Below, piece by piece: positions 1 through 10,946 of a stretch of DNA of 64,000 nucleotides (position 1 is its first letter; every line of letters begins with the position of its first letter). The stretch is from Aphelenchoides besseyi (Eukaryota; Nematoda; Chromadorea; Rhabditida; Aphelenchoididae): positions 13,454,001-13,518,000 of the forward strand of contig JAMPIQ010000002.1 in assembly GCA_024699855.1 (NCBI GenBank), written 5' to 3'. The position numbers and the translations under genes were made by a program. The notes under the pieces were generated by a model, which saw only the letters and a list, made by a program, of their open reading frames with translations, was not told the DNA's origin and searched no databases.

Positions 1-31
1 CCAATGAAAATGATTTAGTTTTGCTTAATAC

Positions 32-1222
32 CAGAAACCAAAACGGCCATAGCGGACTGAATATCCGAGATAGTCGTGGGAAGCGAGCAGATTGATGATT
101 CCGTTTTGTTGTTTACTCACTTCCATTGTCCATCGATCCACAGAATCGGGGAATCCGTCCACGTTGAACGTGTAGCGACCAAAAACTCCACCGGTCCATT
201 TGCGAGCTCCGGGTAATCCGGTTAAGATCACGTTCTGAAATTGATTGTCGTTTTGATTCTTTTCACCGATTCTACCTCGTCCATAAAACCCGAAAATCCT
301 TGCTCACAAGCACCGTACTCGTTATGTCGATCTTTTTTCGGTAACGGATTGCATGTGCTAATTACACCCGAATGATTCAAGTCGTTGCGTAGCAAATAAC
401 ATGCACCATCCGTATACGCGTTCTTGTCGTAACGTAGTAGAGGAGCACATGCCTGAAATACAAGAGGTTAAGCAGAATTCAGTTATCAGAAGCCTAACCA
501 TTGCATTTCCATTCAAAGTGCCGGTCGATTGGACAACAAAACCCAAAAGCTGATGGTTTTTGCCTTCTTTGTGCAACGGCTTACTGCCCAGTAGTTCTGG
601 CGGTCGTAGGAATTTGTCGGTTGTTGGATATTCGATCATCAATTGCTTGCATTGCCGATTAATACCCGGTTGTATTCCACAAGCAAAAACGGCACCCGCA
701 CGATCGGTTCCCGGTTGCGAGGATTGAGCTCGAGGGGCGCCAACAAGAAGTCTGAAATCGATGGTTACTTTTGATCGAACGTTTTTGAGATTCATTTTTT
801 TCTTTTCTACTGAACGAACAACATTTCTCAATGTTTTTTGTCGCTCCCTGGGAACGCGACTATTAAAGATGAGAGTCAAATGTATTTTACAAACACTCAT
901 TGTATTCGTTTTTGACATTTAAAAGTATGTCAGTGGTTTTGGCTCCTAATATTTGCGACTTCCAGACCTCAGTCTTTGACTTTTGAGCTCGTAAATCAAG
1001 TGGACGCCAAATGCCGACAAAAACAATGGCGCCGTTGTGTCGGAGACAAAAATTTTAATTGAAAACTCACTTTGGTTGACCATTCTGAAAATGTTGTGCC
1101 ATTGAGAAGCCAAAGTACGAGCCATTGGGACCGAGACTGAGTGACGGCTGGTCGATGTCGATATTGAAACCGTGGGTGGTTGTGTAGATAAGTAGAAAAG
1201 GCAGAAGGTACCCGAATATCAT
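32..1222 (-). CDS. Integrin alpha chain, N-terminal part (runs off left edge)
   Basis: Cell-surface adhesion receptor subunit that pairs with integrin beta. Only the signal peptide and start of the FG-GAP beta-propeller are in the window. Exons on the minus strand: 1222-1071, 751-499, 452-276, 234-32, ending at a GT donor at 31-30. The frame is continuous, about 195 residues. The start at 1222 gives a hydrophobic leader ([18 protein letters not shown]) followed by [20 protein letters not shown], the usual mature integrin alpha N-terminus. The second exon opens with LLVGAPRAQ, a classic FG-GAP repeat, and later exons carry the paired cysteines (CAPLLRY...GACYLL...CNPLP) and [11 protein letters not shown]. 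The laminin-type versus RGD-type subclass cannot be decided from this part. An adjacent 4 kb gap may be its promoter. Confidence 0.9.
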
Positions 1223-4200
1223 TATTTCAACCAATTGAGGTCAAAGGCAGTGGTTAATAAAAAGGAATCGTATGTTTTCGGACTCTACGACATCGTCCTG
1301 AAATTGAACGGATTGTTTAAAATGACCAATTCACACGCACAAAAACTATCGATAGCACAAAAAACTGCGGGCGATCGTTATTGAAGGCAAGGACGTGATC
1401 GTAAAACCGAATAAACGACGCGTTTAACGCGATTGCTGTTCGAGCAGCGCATTCAAATATTCAGGAGGAACGGACGAGCAATATTTTTTCGTATACTCGT
1501 AAGAAGCTAATTTCCTCGACTTTATCGCTCACTGTTTGTTGGCTTATCGTTCATTGTAAAACGGAAATCGATCTTCGATTAAAGTGTTGTATTTGACTTT
1601 AAGCTGTGACTTGGCCGTATACGGGACTAGAAGCAAGTACACGAAGACATCAAGAGATCTGCAGGATGTCAACTTATGCTTAACTTCTTAAGTCAACCAC
1701 AAGCTCACAAGTAATTCGATTGAAAGTACTACAGGACACATCAAAAATGTTCAGTTCCTAGTGAATACCAGCTTTCAAAACACGTGCAATGATTGCGGTA
1801 AAAGGTGCCAACAATGAGCTCGAATTACGTGCCTTCGCAGTCGAAGCGGCTACAAGAGGGCGAACAAACGCGCGAATTCCTTCGCTTTGTCCGAATTCTT
1901 CGCGGTGAGCAAAAATAAACGTCGATGAATTCCTGCAGTGTTTGCCACAGTGTGCAACATGGAAAAAACGGTTCGCCGCGACGCCAACAACGCGCAATAG
2001 GAATCTTGTGACGGAAACATGGTGCTAGTAGTCATTTTGGGGTAATCGCCGCCGTCAATTTTGTGTCGTAAAAACAGCCTTAAGGTCGTGGTTTTGGTGG
2101 TCAAGTAAAAATTGGCGCTTATGAGAGCTGCGAACGTGAATTGCAAACCGCAAGTTGACGAGTAACCGAAAGCACCTCCCCACAAACACTCCTTGTCTTC
2201 AGTTTATGATCATAACGGCGATCAGATAAGAGCGAAAGACCGTGAGCGGGGGTCGCGTAGTCATCTCGTTTAGTGTGCGGTTTGATGGAATGTTTACAAT
2301 CTCGTGTGTTAGTTGTCGGCAAAACGGACGACGATGACCCACTCGTTTATTGGTGTTAGCCGATCGATGTTTCCACACACCGTTTGCTACTTAAACGAAA
2401 ATCAAGTGCGCCAGAATTTGCCACTTCCCGCTGGGACTATTGCGAGATTCACTTGTACGCAGCTGCGATTTGTCCAAATTAATAACAAAACTCACGCTTG
2501 ATGAATGGAAATCGAATTTATCGCCGCGCATAAAGAGTCTCTTCCACCGCAAACGTTGTAGCCAAGATTGCGAGTGACCAGTGGACATTTCCGTTAGCGC
2601 GCCATTTTTTGACGTCCACGCATCTCCTCTCCAACACCGTTGGGAATCGAAGAGAATGTTGCGCTCATAAATTTGCTGTAACAATCAAAACAACACGCTT
2701 TCGCTCAGAATCGAAACAAAAACTTTGCACGAAACGTTGACGATATTCGAGTTCCGGTTATCAGATTCCCAGGACTTGTTTTTCGGCAGTAGCCAAAAAA
2801 AGAAACAAACGCAAAGTGGACAGAACGCCTCTTTGCGCTCAAGTGGAGACTACGAATCAACAAACACGCAGACCGCTTGCCGGAAATATAACCGAAAAAC
2901 GCGCAACAGTCGAAATCGAGAGCAACTCCTTCAGACAAACACAATGACTAGCAACCCTTTTGACCGTCGGGGGTTCACGTCGCGGCAACTTGTAGCCGAA
3001 GGCTGAAAGAGTGAAACCGCAGCGTAGTTTTCGCGTTTTCATCCGCGCCGTCATAAAATGCAATCGACCGCAGTTCCAATGTCGGTTTCCGTAATCCGTG
3101 CGTTTTCTCCTTTCTGATTATGTAAAACAAAGGTGAGATTGCGAATCGAAGCTCAAGACCAACCAACGACTTCACAACCTTCGATCTTCTTGATTTACGA
3201 TCTTCGAATATCGTTAAACGGGATTACAATCAGCTAAACTATCGGCTCATATCGTCAGCAATGAAAATGAAAACACGTGGGCATTCGATGTAAGAAACAG
3301 TGGACGCGTGTGAAAGTAAATTTCTTTTCGACAAACAACGAATCTTCAGGAGGTCATTTTTTAGGCGATCAGTGAGCGAGCGTCTGTGATTTATGCGCAT
3401 CGTCCAGAAAAATTGTGCAATTTTCACGCCCATGTGCTCATTAATTTGAACGCGCAGCTGTCCAACGACCTCCGTTGAATGTTCCGGTAGAAGGAAGTTT
3501 GAAGGAGCGAAGAAGGTATCCCGCTCTTTTTATCGACATATTTCGAATACCGGAAACGACGTTGAATCATAGCGTTCAGTTTCCCGGGTTCAACGTTTGA
3601 ATTCCAACGCGCACGTTTCTTTGCTGTGAATCATCGGTTGAGCAAAAAACGTCGATTTCTTATCTGAACTGAAGGACAGAAGTTGAAGAAACAATGAACT
3701 TTGATTTCATGAGAATTGGTGTCGGATAGACAAACGCAAGTACTCGAAACTGTTGGGATGTTTGCAAAAAAATTGTCGGAATTGTAAATTTGCTCGTGTG
3801 AGATGTCAATCACGTTTTGTTTTAAGCAAAAAGGGCACTTAAGAGCGCGGTTGAATGAACGTGTCAGTTCTCAATGAGCGGTTGAATCGCAGTTGACATC
3901 GAGAAAAAAGCGCGACAAAAAACCGTTGGCTCGGCGAAGAAAGCTCAAATGTAAATAAGCGAAGGACAACAATGGGACTCAACGACTGGGGGTCGTCTCA
4001 CGAGTCGAGCAGGTCCCTACTATAAATGGGAAAAGAATCGGGTATGCAGAACAGGTGTGACATCGAAAAGATCGGCGACTAGTTAATGAGAAGCCATTCA
4101 TTCGACTACTGAATTCGACAAAAAAATTTGTATAAGCAATAGAAACCTCTGATTGAACAAGAACCACTGGTCACTAAAACCACGGAGCGTAGTCGTTGTT

Positions 4201-5315
4201 TAAACTCATTGTTGTAAACAAAGAAAAATGCATGTTGTAACAACGAGATCAACTGCGTGTAGTCGGGAGGCTTGGCAAACTTAAGCGCAAAGGCGTTTCA
4301 TAAAAAGTGGTCGAACGATTTAACGAGCTCAAGTCCGATCGCCGTTGCTCTTCAGACAGACAACCGAGTGCGTGGCCATAACCCGCGCACTTTGTTGTTA
4401 TATTCTAGTTCTTGCGCTCAAATTGCGCTTGGCCTCCTCGTCATGTCCTTCAGTAAGTCCCGACCTTCTGTCTTTGTACTCAAAAACACAATAAGCGACC
4501 GGTTAAAGTCTACGAACTTGCCATCTTACCGTCCACATCAAACCTCCGAAGCCGAATAGTGTCGTCATTCAAACAATCTTTTCATTGAACTCGAAGTCGA
4601 TTGGTCGTCAAATTCGTAGACGCTCAATAAAAAAATTGGTAGTTGGCGTCAAATTGCATGAAATTTGGGCTTCGCGCTAACAAAGATTCCAATGGTCCGT
4701 TGGGCGGCTTTTTGTTCGTCGTCGAAGCGAATGTATTGCACGAATTGTCCCACAAATTAGATCAAACGAGCAGAACAGAATTCCTTTCCCAACGGCAATA
4801 TGTTTATATTCTGTGGTTGTAAAAAATGGACAAGCTCTTTTTCTCACTGATTGCAACAAAGCGATTTAATGGATCTTGGAATTCGTGCGACGAAAACAAC
4901 AACCATTAGGACATAGACGCTCTGACATTTCGATCGAAAGATCACGAGTTGCTGATCGAAGTGTTATGCTAATATGCACATTCGATGGCGCGCGATGAGT
5001 TGGCCGTCGAGCTCGATTCCCATCGACCTTTTACGCGGCCCTCGACGTTGAAAGAGCAAATGAATCGGCAGTTTGTTTTCGAAATCGTCGTGCCAATCGT
5101 TTGTGTTGGGTTCCAAGTTGATCATTTGACTTCCATTTTACCGTAGTTCCTCGCGTTTTCGATTCTCATCGCGTCAATCTGCGCTTCAGGCGGCAATAGA
5201 CAGAAGGCCAAACGTTTGTTGTATCGCGTGAATCGGCCATATTAACTTTTCCATTCACTAAAATGGACCTTTAAAGTCATTTCGTACGTTCGGTTTTGGA
5301 ATCGAGTTCATCGAA
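1223..5315. other. Intergenic stretch without a supportable gene
   Basis: Both flanking genes point away from here (integrin alpha leftwards, the 5316 gene rightwards), so this 4.1 kb is a shared divergent upstream region. Short open frames occur on both strands, but none joins to another through credible splice sites or resembles a family I know. I see no RNA gene or repeat array. Confidence 0.5.
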
Positions 5316-7198
5316 ATGTCGCAACCGGAAAAACGAATTTGTTTGGACAACGATGTCGTGATTTTGGACGAAATAACGCAGGGAATCACTCAAGCGGTGC
5401 GTTTTGACTTCTGAAACCACAATCCGTTTAACTGGTTGTTTGAAGGCGTTGAGCAAAATTGCGGAGGCGACCTGTGAACCACGACGACATGAATCAAATG
5501 GGGAAACGAAAAAACAAACTCGAGGCAAACCATTGATGAAGACGGTAGCCATGTGAGTAGTTTTGCTGTGACATTCTCGAGTTATTCAGCCATTTCAGAA
5601 GGCCGATGGTTTTGGACGACACAAACGAAAGAGATCAGTCCGTTAAGTTCAGTATAAGAAAAGATACTTTGGTCAATTTGATTTTCGGACGCTCAGATGG
5701 TTGGTTGGATTTTGATTTCGATAGTTTCGTTGCTTTAAATTTCAGCGGCTTTAACAGCTGAGCGTTACGAAGCGGCTGTCTACGAGTACAAGAATGGTCG
5801 GAAGTTGACGTTTTTTCCAATTCTTTTCAACTCGAAAACACCCGTGAGTTACACGTGCGTGGATTGTTTTCACGTCTATGCGGTGGTAAGCTTTGATAGT
5901 TAGCTGTTTATCGACATGTCTTTTACTAGATGACAGCAATTCGAAGTCGTTTGGACAATTTGCATTGTTGCAAGTTTGAGGAATTGAATGAAAATGCAAA
6001 TCCCTTACTGTTTCCTCATTACTGTGCACATTGGGATGCGATGTCAAAAGCACAACTCAGATACTTTAAGGAATACGCGTGGCATTTCAACAGTAAAGGT
6101 ATGCCGATACTGAGAGAACGGTTGTTATATTGGCCTTCAGATCACGGAGACAATCTGATGGACAACGGCTATGCGATCGGTCGATACGTGAAGAATTTGG
6201 GTGCAATGGACGAGAAGTTGACCAAATTTTGCATAGACAACGAAGGCACTGATCCTAAGGTCTTGATGAACTACGTTAGACGACTGGATTATACAGGTTT
6301 GTCAACTAGTCGTGATGTTGCAATCCTTAAATTTTAGTCAAAGATGAAAAGCACGCAGAATCGTTTCTGGAAGCGTTTAAAGATTTGCATAAACAGGAAA
6401 TCACTTATCAAAACGGATTGCTCTTCTTCGAAGGTATTTATCATCTGATCCAAATTATACTTGAACATAATTTTAGCATTACCCGATTCACAAGGAAGCT
6501 TGTCATCTGATTCGCAGACTTCGAATACCGGCTTGTTGGGACGTTCCACAAACAAACGACCACTCTACGCGACACCATCAACAACGCTCAGTCAAATTCA
6601 ATCGTTACAAGCGAATGGTTTGAAAAATAAACGTGGATTCGAAGCCAATTCCCAACAGTTACATACAATTCGTACACAGTCAATCAACGGCATTAGTCCA
6701 ACGTCATCAGTGTGTTCGAGTTTAAAGAATAGTCCCGATGCGGATATCGATGTTGGCAAATTCATCACCGGCTTACTTCTGAACGCAATGAATACCGTAA
6801 AGAACGCTGAGGTTTGTGACTGCTATTGAAAAGATAATTACCGTGAAATTTAGCTTCAATTTCTCTACGATGGTTTGAGGCCGCTGGTTGCGAAGTACGC
6901 GCCGAATCAACTGTCACAGTTCATTACTATGATTCATACCATCGATCGTCAAATGCCAAACCGATTGCGAAACGTTGAATTGAACACCGGAGCCAATGAC
7001 TGGAATTCGATCAACGAAACTCAATTGCAATCAGCATCCCAACATTCAACCGATCGTTCTGCCGATCGCCTATCCGCGTTTCGTTTACGACAACCAAAAA
7101 GAAACATCGGAAGTTCGACCAATCCGATTGTTGTTCCGGACGATCCTGCCGATGAGAAGACTAAAGTTTTTAGCACCATTTTGAAACTTAAACACTAG
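5316..7198 (+). CDS. Unrecognised eight-exon protein, about 523 residues
   Basis: I do not recognise the family. Exons: 5316-5396, 5446-5552, 5599-5699, 5746-5885, 5930-6296, 6338-6433, 6477-6811, 6854-7198. All seven introns are 41-49 nt, frame is kept throughout, and the stop is TAG at 7196-7198. The N-terminus (MSQPEKRICLDNDVVILDE) is acidic and polar. A central region (about residues 95-290) is rich in aromatic, cysteine and histidine residues: YTCVDCFHVYAV, then NLHCCKF, then PHYCAHWDAM. This could be a metal-binding fold, but the spacing matches no zinc finger I can name. The second half is Ser/Thr/Asn/Gln-rich, with a helical block (FITGLLLNAMNTVKNAELQF) and a basic tail. No signal peptide or membrane segment is seen. 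The AAG acceptor of exon 2 is weak. Possibly nuclear, by inference only. Confidence 0.7.
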
Positions 7199-7658
7199 AA
7201 AAGAACCGAGTAGTTGATTGAAAAGTTTAGGATTAGACGTGTAGAAATCGGGACGTTAGAAGTTTCAGTTTTTATTCCACTTCTTTTGATCATTTTATAA
7301 CCTCCGGAATATTCTATTCCTTCGTTTCAATTGTATCTTTATTATCAGTACACAGTCCCCAAATGATCGTTTTGCTGATGGAAGCGTTTGTTGACTTCTG
7401 TTAATGGTGGATATGTTCGTTGAAAGATGTGTTCGATCGTTAATTTCGTATTCACGACTTACGACGTCCGTTTACCATCCTCATATTTGACTTTTTCTCA
7501 TCCAAATGAGTACAATCGACTTAGAACGTTCTGCTATAAACTTCTTTTGTTGGAGCATATGAACCCACAGAATTAAGAAAGATTTAAACAACAAACTAGG
7601 AACCGAATTCAACTAACTACCGACTACACGAATCAACATGCCTTTTTCGGATCGTAAA
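7199..7658. other. Short gap
   Basis: AT-rich sequence after the preceding stop codon, probably 3' UTR and spacer. I see no gene in it. Confidence 0.4.
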
Positions 7659-8379
7659 TTACGCTCCGTACAAATCGAATGCACAATAATTTGCAATCGC
7701 ATTGGGATGGACTCGTTTTACCGTCGTAGTACTTTGCGGATGAGCCATTAGTTGTTGTGAGGATGGAAATTTTATCGTAACCTTCGCACAGAAGAGTTTT
7801 TCAATTCGAAACCTTTTTCTAATCAATTTTTGGTTTTTAGTGTCGTAGGCGAAAACGTTTCGCTTTAAGTTGGATTTTACTTTGCGGTTGAGTAGTTTAA
7901 CGTTGGAGTTTGAAACCGCATATTTCGTTTTGTTTATAGAATTGTTCATTCGTCCGTTAATTCCATCACACAAGTTCATTTGACGAAGCCGTTTGGTTGC
8001 TTTCGGTTGTCTTACTGTAGCGTTTAAATTTGATTGACCATTCGGTGCTATTTTAGAGCTTCGACTAAACAAATACGGATATTGAGTTGGGAATCGATTC
8101 GGGGTTCCCTATTGACTGACCTTTAGCTTTCAATTCTGCAGATGGTTTTTTGATTGTTGAAACATTTGAATGCGTGAAATGAAGCAGACAATCATACGGA
8201 CGTTTGGGAATAATCGTCGGTTGTTCGTTGCCAGTTGACTGAACGTCAAATGCGAGAATGATCGTTTCGCGCAGTGAATGCACTACTTTCGAGGATAAGA
8301 AGAAAATGAGCAAGAAACCCAAATTCTGAATGGAATAAGATCGAAACTGTTGTTTCGGGATGCGAGATGGTTTGTAAAT
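7659..8379 (-). CDS. Candidate two-exon gene fragment, basic protein, function unknown
   Basis: Two minus-strand frames join cleanly. The first lies at about 8379-8121 and contains LGFLLIFFLSSKVVHS, a hydrophobic run. The second is 8047-7659 and ends in TAG/TAA-bounded DLYGA. A donor GTCAGT and an acceptor AAATAG close the frame across a 73 nt intron. The second exon is Lys/Arg/Asn-rich. The 5' end is unresolved: no in-frame ATG precedes the hydrophobic run, so an upstream exon is needed or the locus is decayed. No family is recognised. The frame could be open by chance. Confidence 0.3.
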
Positions 8380-9000
8380 CAATGATTAGAAGTTGCCAGT
8401 GTTTGGATTGTTTATGACTTCGTGACCGTTTTTGGTTTTCGAATTGTCCCACTCGCCATGTCCAATCAGGACCAGAAGAAGTTTCCGCTAAATTTCCGGA
8501 TTATTGCATTCAGTTGGCTGCCCGTTGAGTATTGCAGTCGGAGTGTATTGTCGACAACCACCGTTGGCAGTTTGTTAAGGAACCAAATGGATTGGCCTCG
8601 CAAACAACGGTCGACCATTGCCAATCGTGGATACAAGCGTAAAAGTTGGTCATGTGAAGCGAAGTGGAGTAATCGGCGGTAACTTCATGTCCCGTTTTGT
8701 TATTATTGTTCGAGTTCGACTCCATCGTCAAAGTCACTCTGCGGCATATTGAACGCACTCGAAATTTTCCGGCTTACACTCCCCGTTGTTTTCTGTCCGT
8801 ATCCAGAAATCTTGTCGCGATGATTGTTGAATAGACGGAGAGACAAAACGCCCATGTTGGGCGAGCGAATGAAAACTGACCGTAATCCACTACACATAAC
8901 AGAAGGACACACCGACAAAATAGGTACTGGGAAAACCGTAAGAAACGACGACCAAAAACTCGGGGGGAGGATCTCAAATGGATTTTGCGAATATCACGAT

Positions 9001-9517
9001 ATGGTTGAAGGCACAACCGGCACTATACTGCTACTGTGTATTACTATCAGTATGTTGGAAGCCTCAAGGTCGAATCTTTGTCTCAATTCAAATTCCCATC
9101 TAAATGTATCTTAATGATCTTGTTAAATTAACATCGCGTGTTGCATTTGATTGTTGTGACTGTAACAGACTTCGTTTCTTCCTTGAATTGTGCATATATG
9201 CAGAAGCTGATCCGATTGTTTTTGGCTATATGGTTTCATTAGTCTCGGTCAGTCACCTTGCTCTTTTCCATCAACTCTACGGCCAAATCATGTGCGTCGA
9301 TGCACGAACTGTGCCGATTGGTCATGAAAGAAATTTGCACTCTAATTTCGTATGCTCGAATTTTCATCGTTTGATTTGCGTGTTTCCAATTCAGTTCCTA
9401 TCTAACGAACCAAAATTCACACCCAATGAACTGAATGATTCTGACGTGACAAATTCTGATCTGCCAAAACCTAACGAGCCACTTGTACAACTCGACGTCT
9501 CCTTAACCACTTCGTAA
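9001..9517 (+). CDS. Candidate small secreted protein, about 123 residues
   Basis: Three exons, 9001-9068, 9169-9349 and 9395-9517, keep one frame from ATG to TAA. The N-terminus MVEGTTGTILLLCITISM looks like a signal peptide or anchor. The last acceptor (tttccaattcag) is strong, but the first donor (GTCGAA) is weak. The C-terminal exon is Asn/Asp/Pro-rich (FLSNEPKFTPNELNDSD). No family is recognised. The stretch YGQIMCVDA faintly recalls nematode transthyretin-like proteins, but the rest does not fit. Upstream exons are possible. Confidence 0.35.
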
Positions 9518-10502
9518 AACAACTGGCAGTTCGATTGAATGCATCTAAACGATGTGTTAGCATTCAAAGAAACTCGGTCTTCTGATTGTTTAAATTACTG
9601 ATCCACGATAACAATCGGTCGGCTGCTTGACATCAAAAAACTTCTATTACCCGGTTCACGCAAAACAATGAATCTGAGATTATTGGAAGCCTTCACAAAC
9701 AAATTAAACTAATGGATTTGCGCCAGGATGTTTTCGTCGGATAATTCTGTTTCCCGCACTCATGAGGCAAAATTATTCCGAATGCCGACTAATTACAAAT
9801 ACTGATGGTGAGTTCGGCGATCGCACCGGTAAAGTGAAACCGAAGGCAGGTACCGCCAAACAGTCACTGGTCGAACCCATCACTTAACCAATTAGCGAGG
9901 TCGTCGCACACACACGGCTCACTTTTCGTTTTGAATGCGCTAAAACTTTTGCTCAATTTCAGTAGCTTCTTAACGATAAGCGATGATTCTTGTTGATTTC
10001 CAATTTGCCGTGAGTTCTACCCTCTTGAATCGTGTTCCAACTTTCTCTCTATTAGCTTTACCGTAAAGTCGTCGGAGTTACTAAAAAGCCGAAAACAACA
10101 TGTGGCATACGGGGCTAATTTTTGCATTCGTCAAATTTGTCGGTTAACCAAGAGAACATGCAAATTTTCGACTAATCCCGACCACTCTTCCGATTTGTTG
10201 CTGCGCGTATGTTGCGTCTGTTTTGTAAACATGCCGCTGGTTTAATCGGAAACATCGCCTTCAATGGCCGCTAATTACATCATTTTCACGCATCACTCAT
10301 TTGGTCCCAATTGGCAATTGTCTAACGTGCGGATCAACGGCTCACAATACGCACTCCCACTGACCGAGTGGATGATCTTGTTGTTAGATGCACCGCTTAC
10401 AAATTTGACTTCTTTTGCAAGTTACCGACTCAAATGTCGAAAGCACTTGTTCAATAACCTGAACTCTACAGTCTGTTCGAAGCCCATTGATGCAATCGAT
10501 AT
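9518..10502. other. Gap with no supportable gene
   Basis: About 1 kb between two weak candidates. A short open frame at 10264-10512 has no supporting splice sites or family resemblance. Confidence 0.4.
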
Positions 10503-10946
10503 TCAAAGTTGAAAATCATGTAGCAGTCTCTTTTTCGTAGTAATTCGATGTTCGTATCTTTGGATATGACTGTACGGTAGTTGACAACCGGTGAGTTGGA
10601 TTTTCTTCTTCAATGTTGACGATAAGATCACACCGAAACGACTCGGGAACATCCGCACGATCTTTTCATGTTTTCTGTGAAAACATGGACGAGACAACTT
10701 TTGATTTATTAAATTTACCGTACGCTTGTCATTGAATAGTCTAGTTGCAATTGAGGTCCAAATTTCATTTCCGTTACTTGACAGCTTACTCGCAGCTTCG
10801 CACAACCTTCTAGTTCGCAATTCGTCAAGCGGCGTCATCTTCGTCGTTTTTGAGCTTTTAATTCGATTGTCGTGTAATTGTCGAACTTTCTTGGGAACAA
10901 GTTCGTTTACCGCGAATTTGTGTTTTCTGCTAATTCGAATTGCCAT
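10503..10946 (-). CDS. Candidate single-exon basic protein, 147 residues
   Basis: An uninterrupted minus-strand frame from ATG at 10946 to TGA at 10503. It is Lys/Arg-rich (KHKFAVNELVPKKVRQL) and has a helical stretch (SSNGNEIWTSIATRLFNDKR) with a faint SANT-like look (W...A..L....R). A possible GTAAAT donor follows KRT, so the true 3' half may be spliced differently. I do not recognise a family. A second open frame overlaps on the plus strand (10726-11157), which lowers confidence in either. Confidence 0.3.
   Translation of the reverse strand: MAIRISRKHKFAVNELVPKKVRQLHDNRIKSSKTTKMTPLDELRTRRLCEAASKLSSNGNEIWTSIATRLFNDKRTVNLINQKLSRPCFHRKHEKIVRMFPSRFGVILSSTLKKKIQLTGCQLPYSHIQRYEHRITTKKRLLHDFQL

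Noticed and set aside
8422..8682. Plus-strand frame, and neighbouring Cys-containing frame (CIVDNHRWQFVKEPNG)
   Set aside because: Reads protein-like over a short span, but an in-frame TGA with no room for an intron interrupts it, and a rival minus frame exists. Not enough to call.
9270..9350. Possible transthyretin-like domain (YGQIMCVDA)
   Set aside because: Only a few residues fit; the rest of the fold and the expected cysteines are missing.
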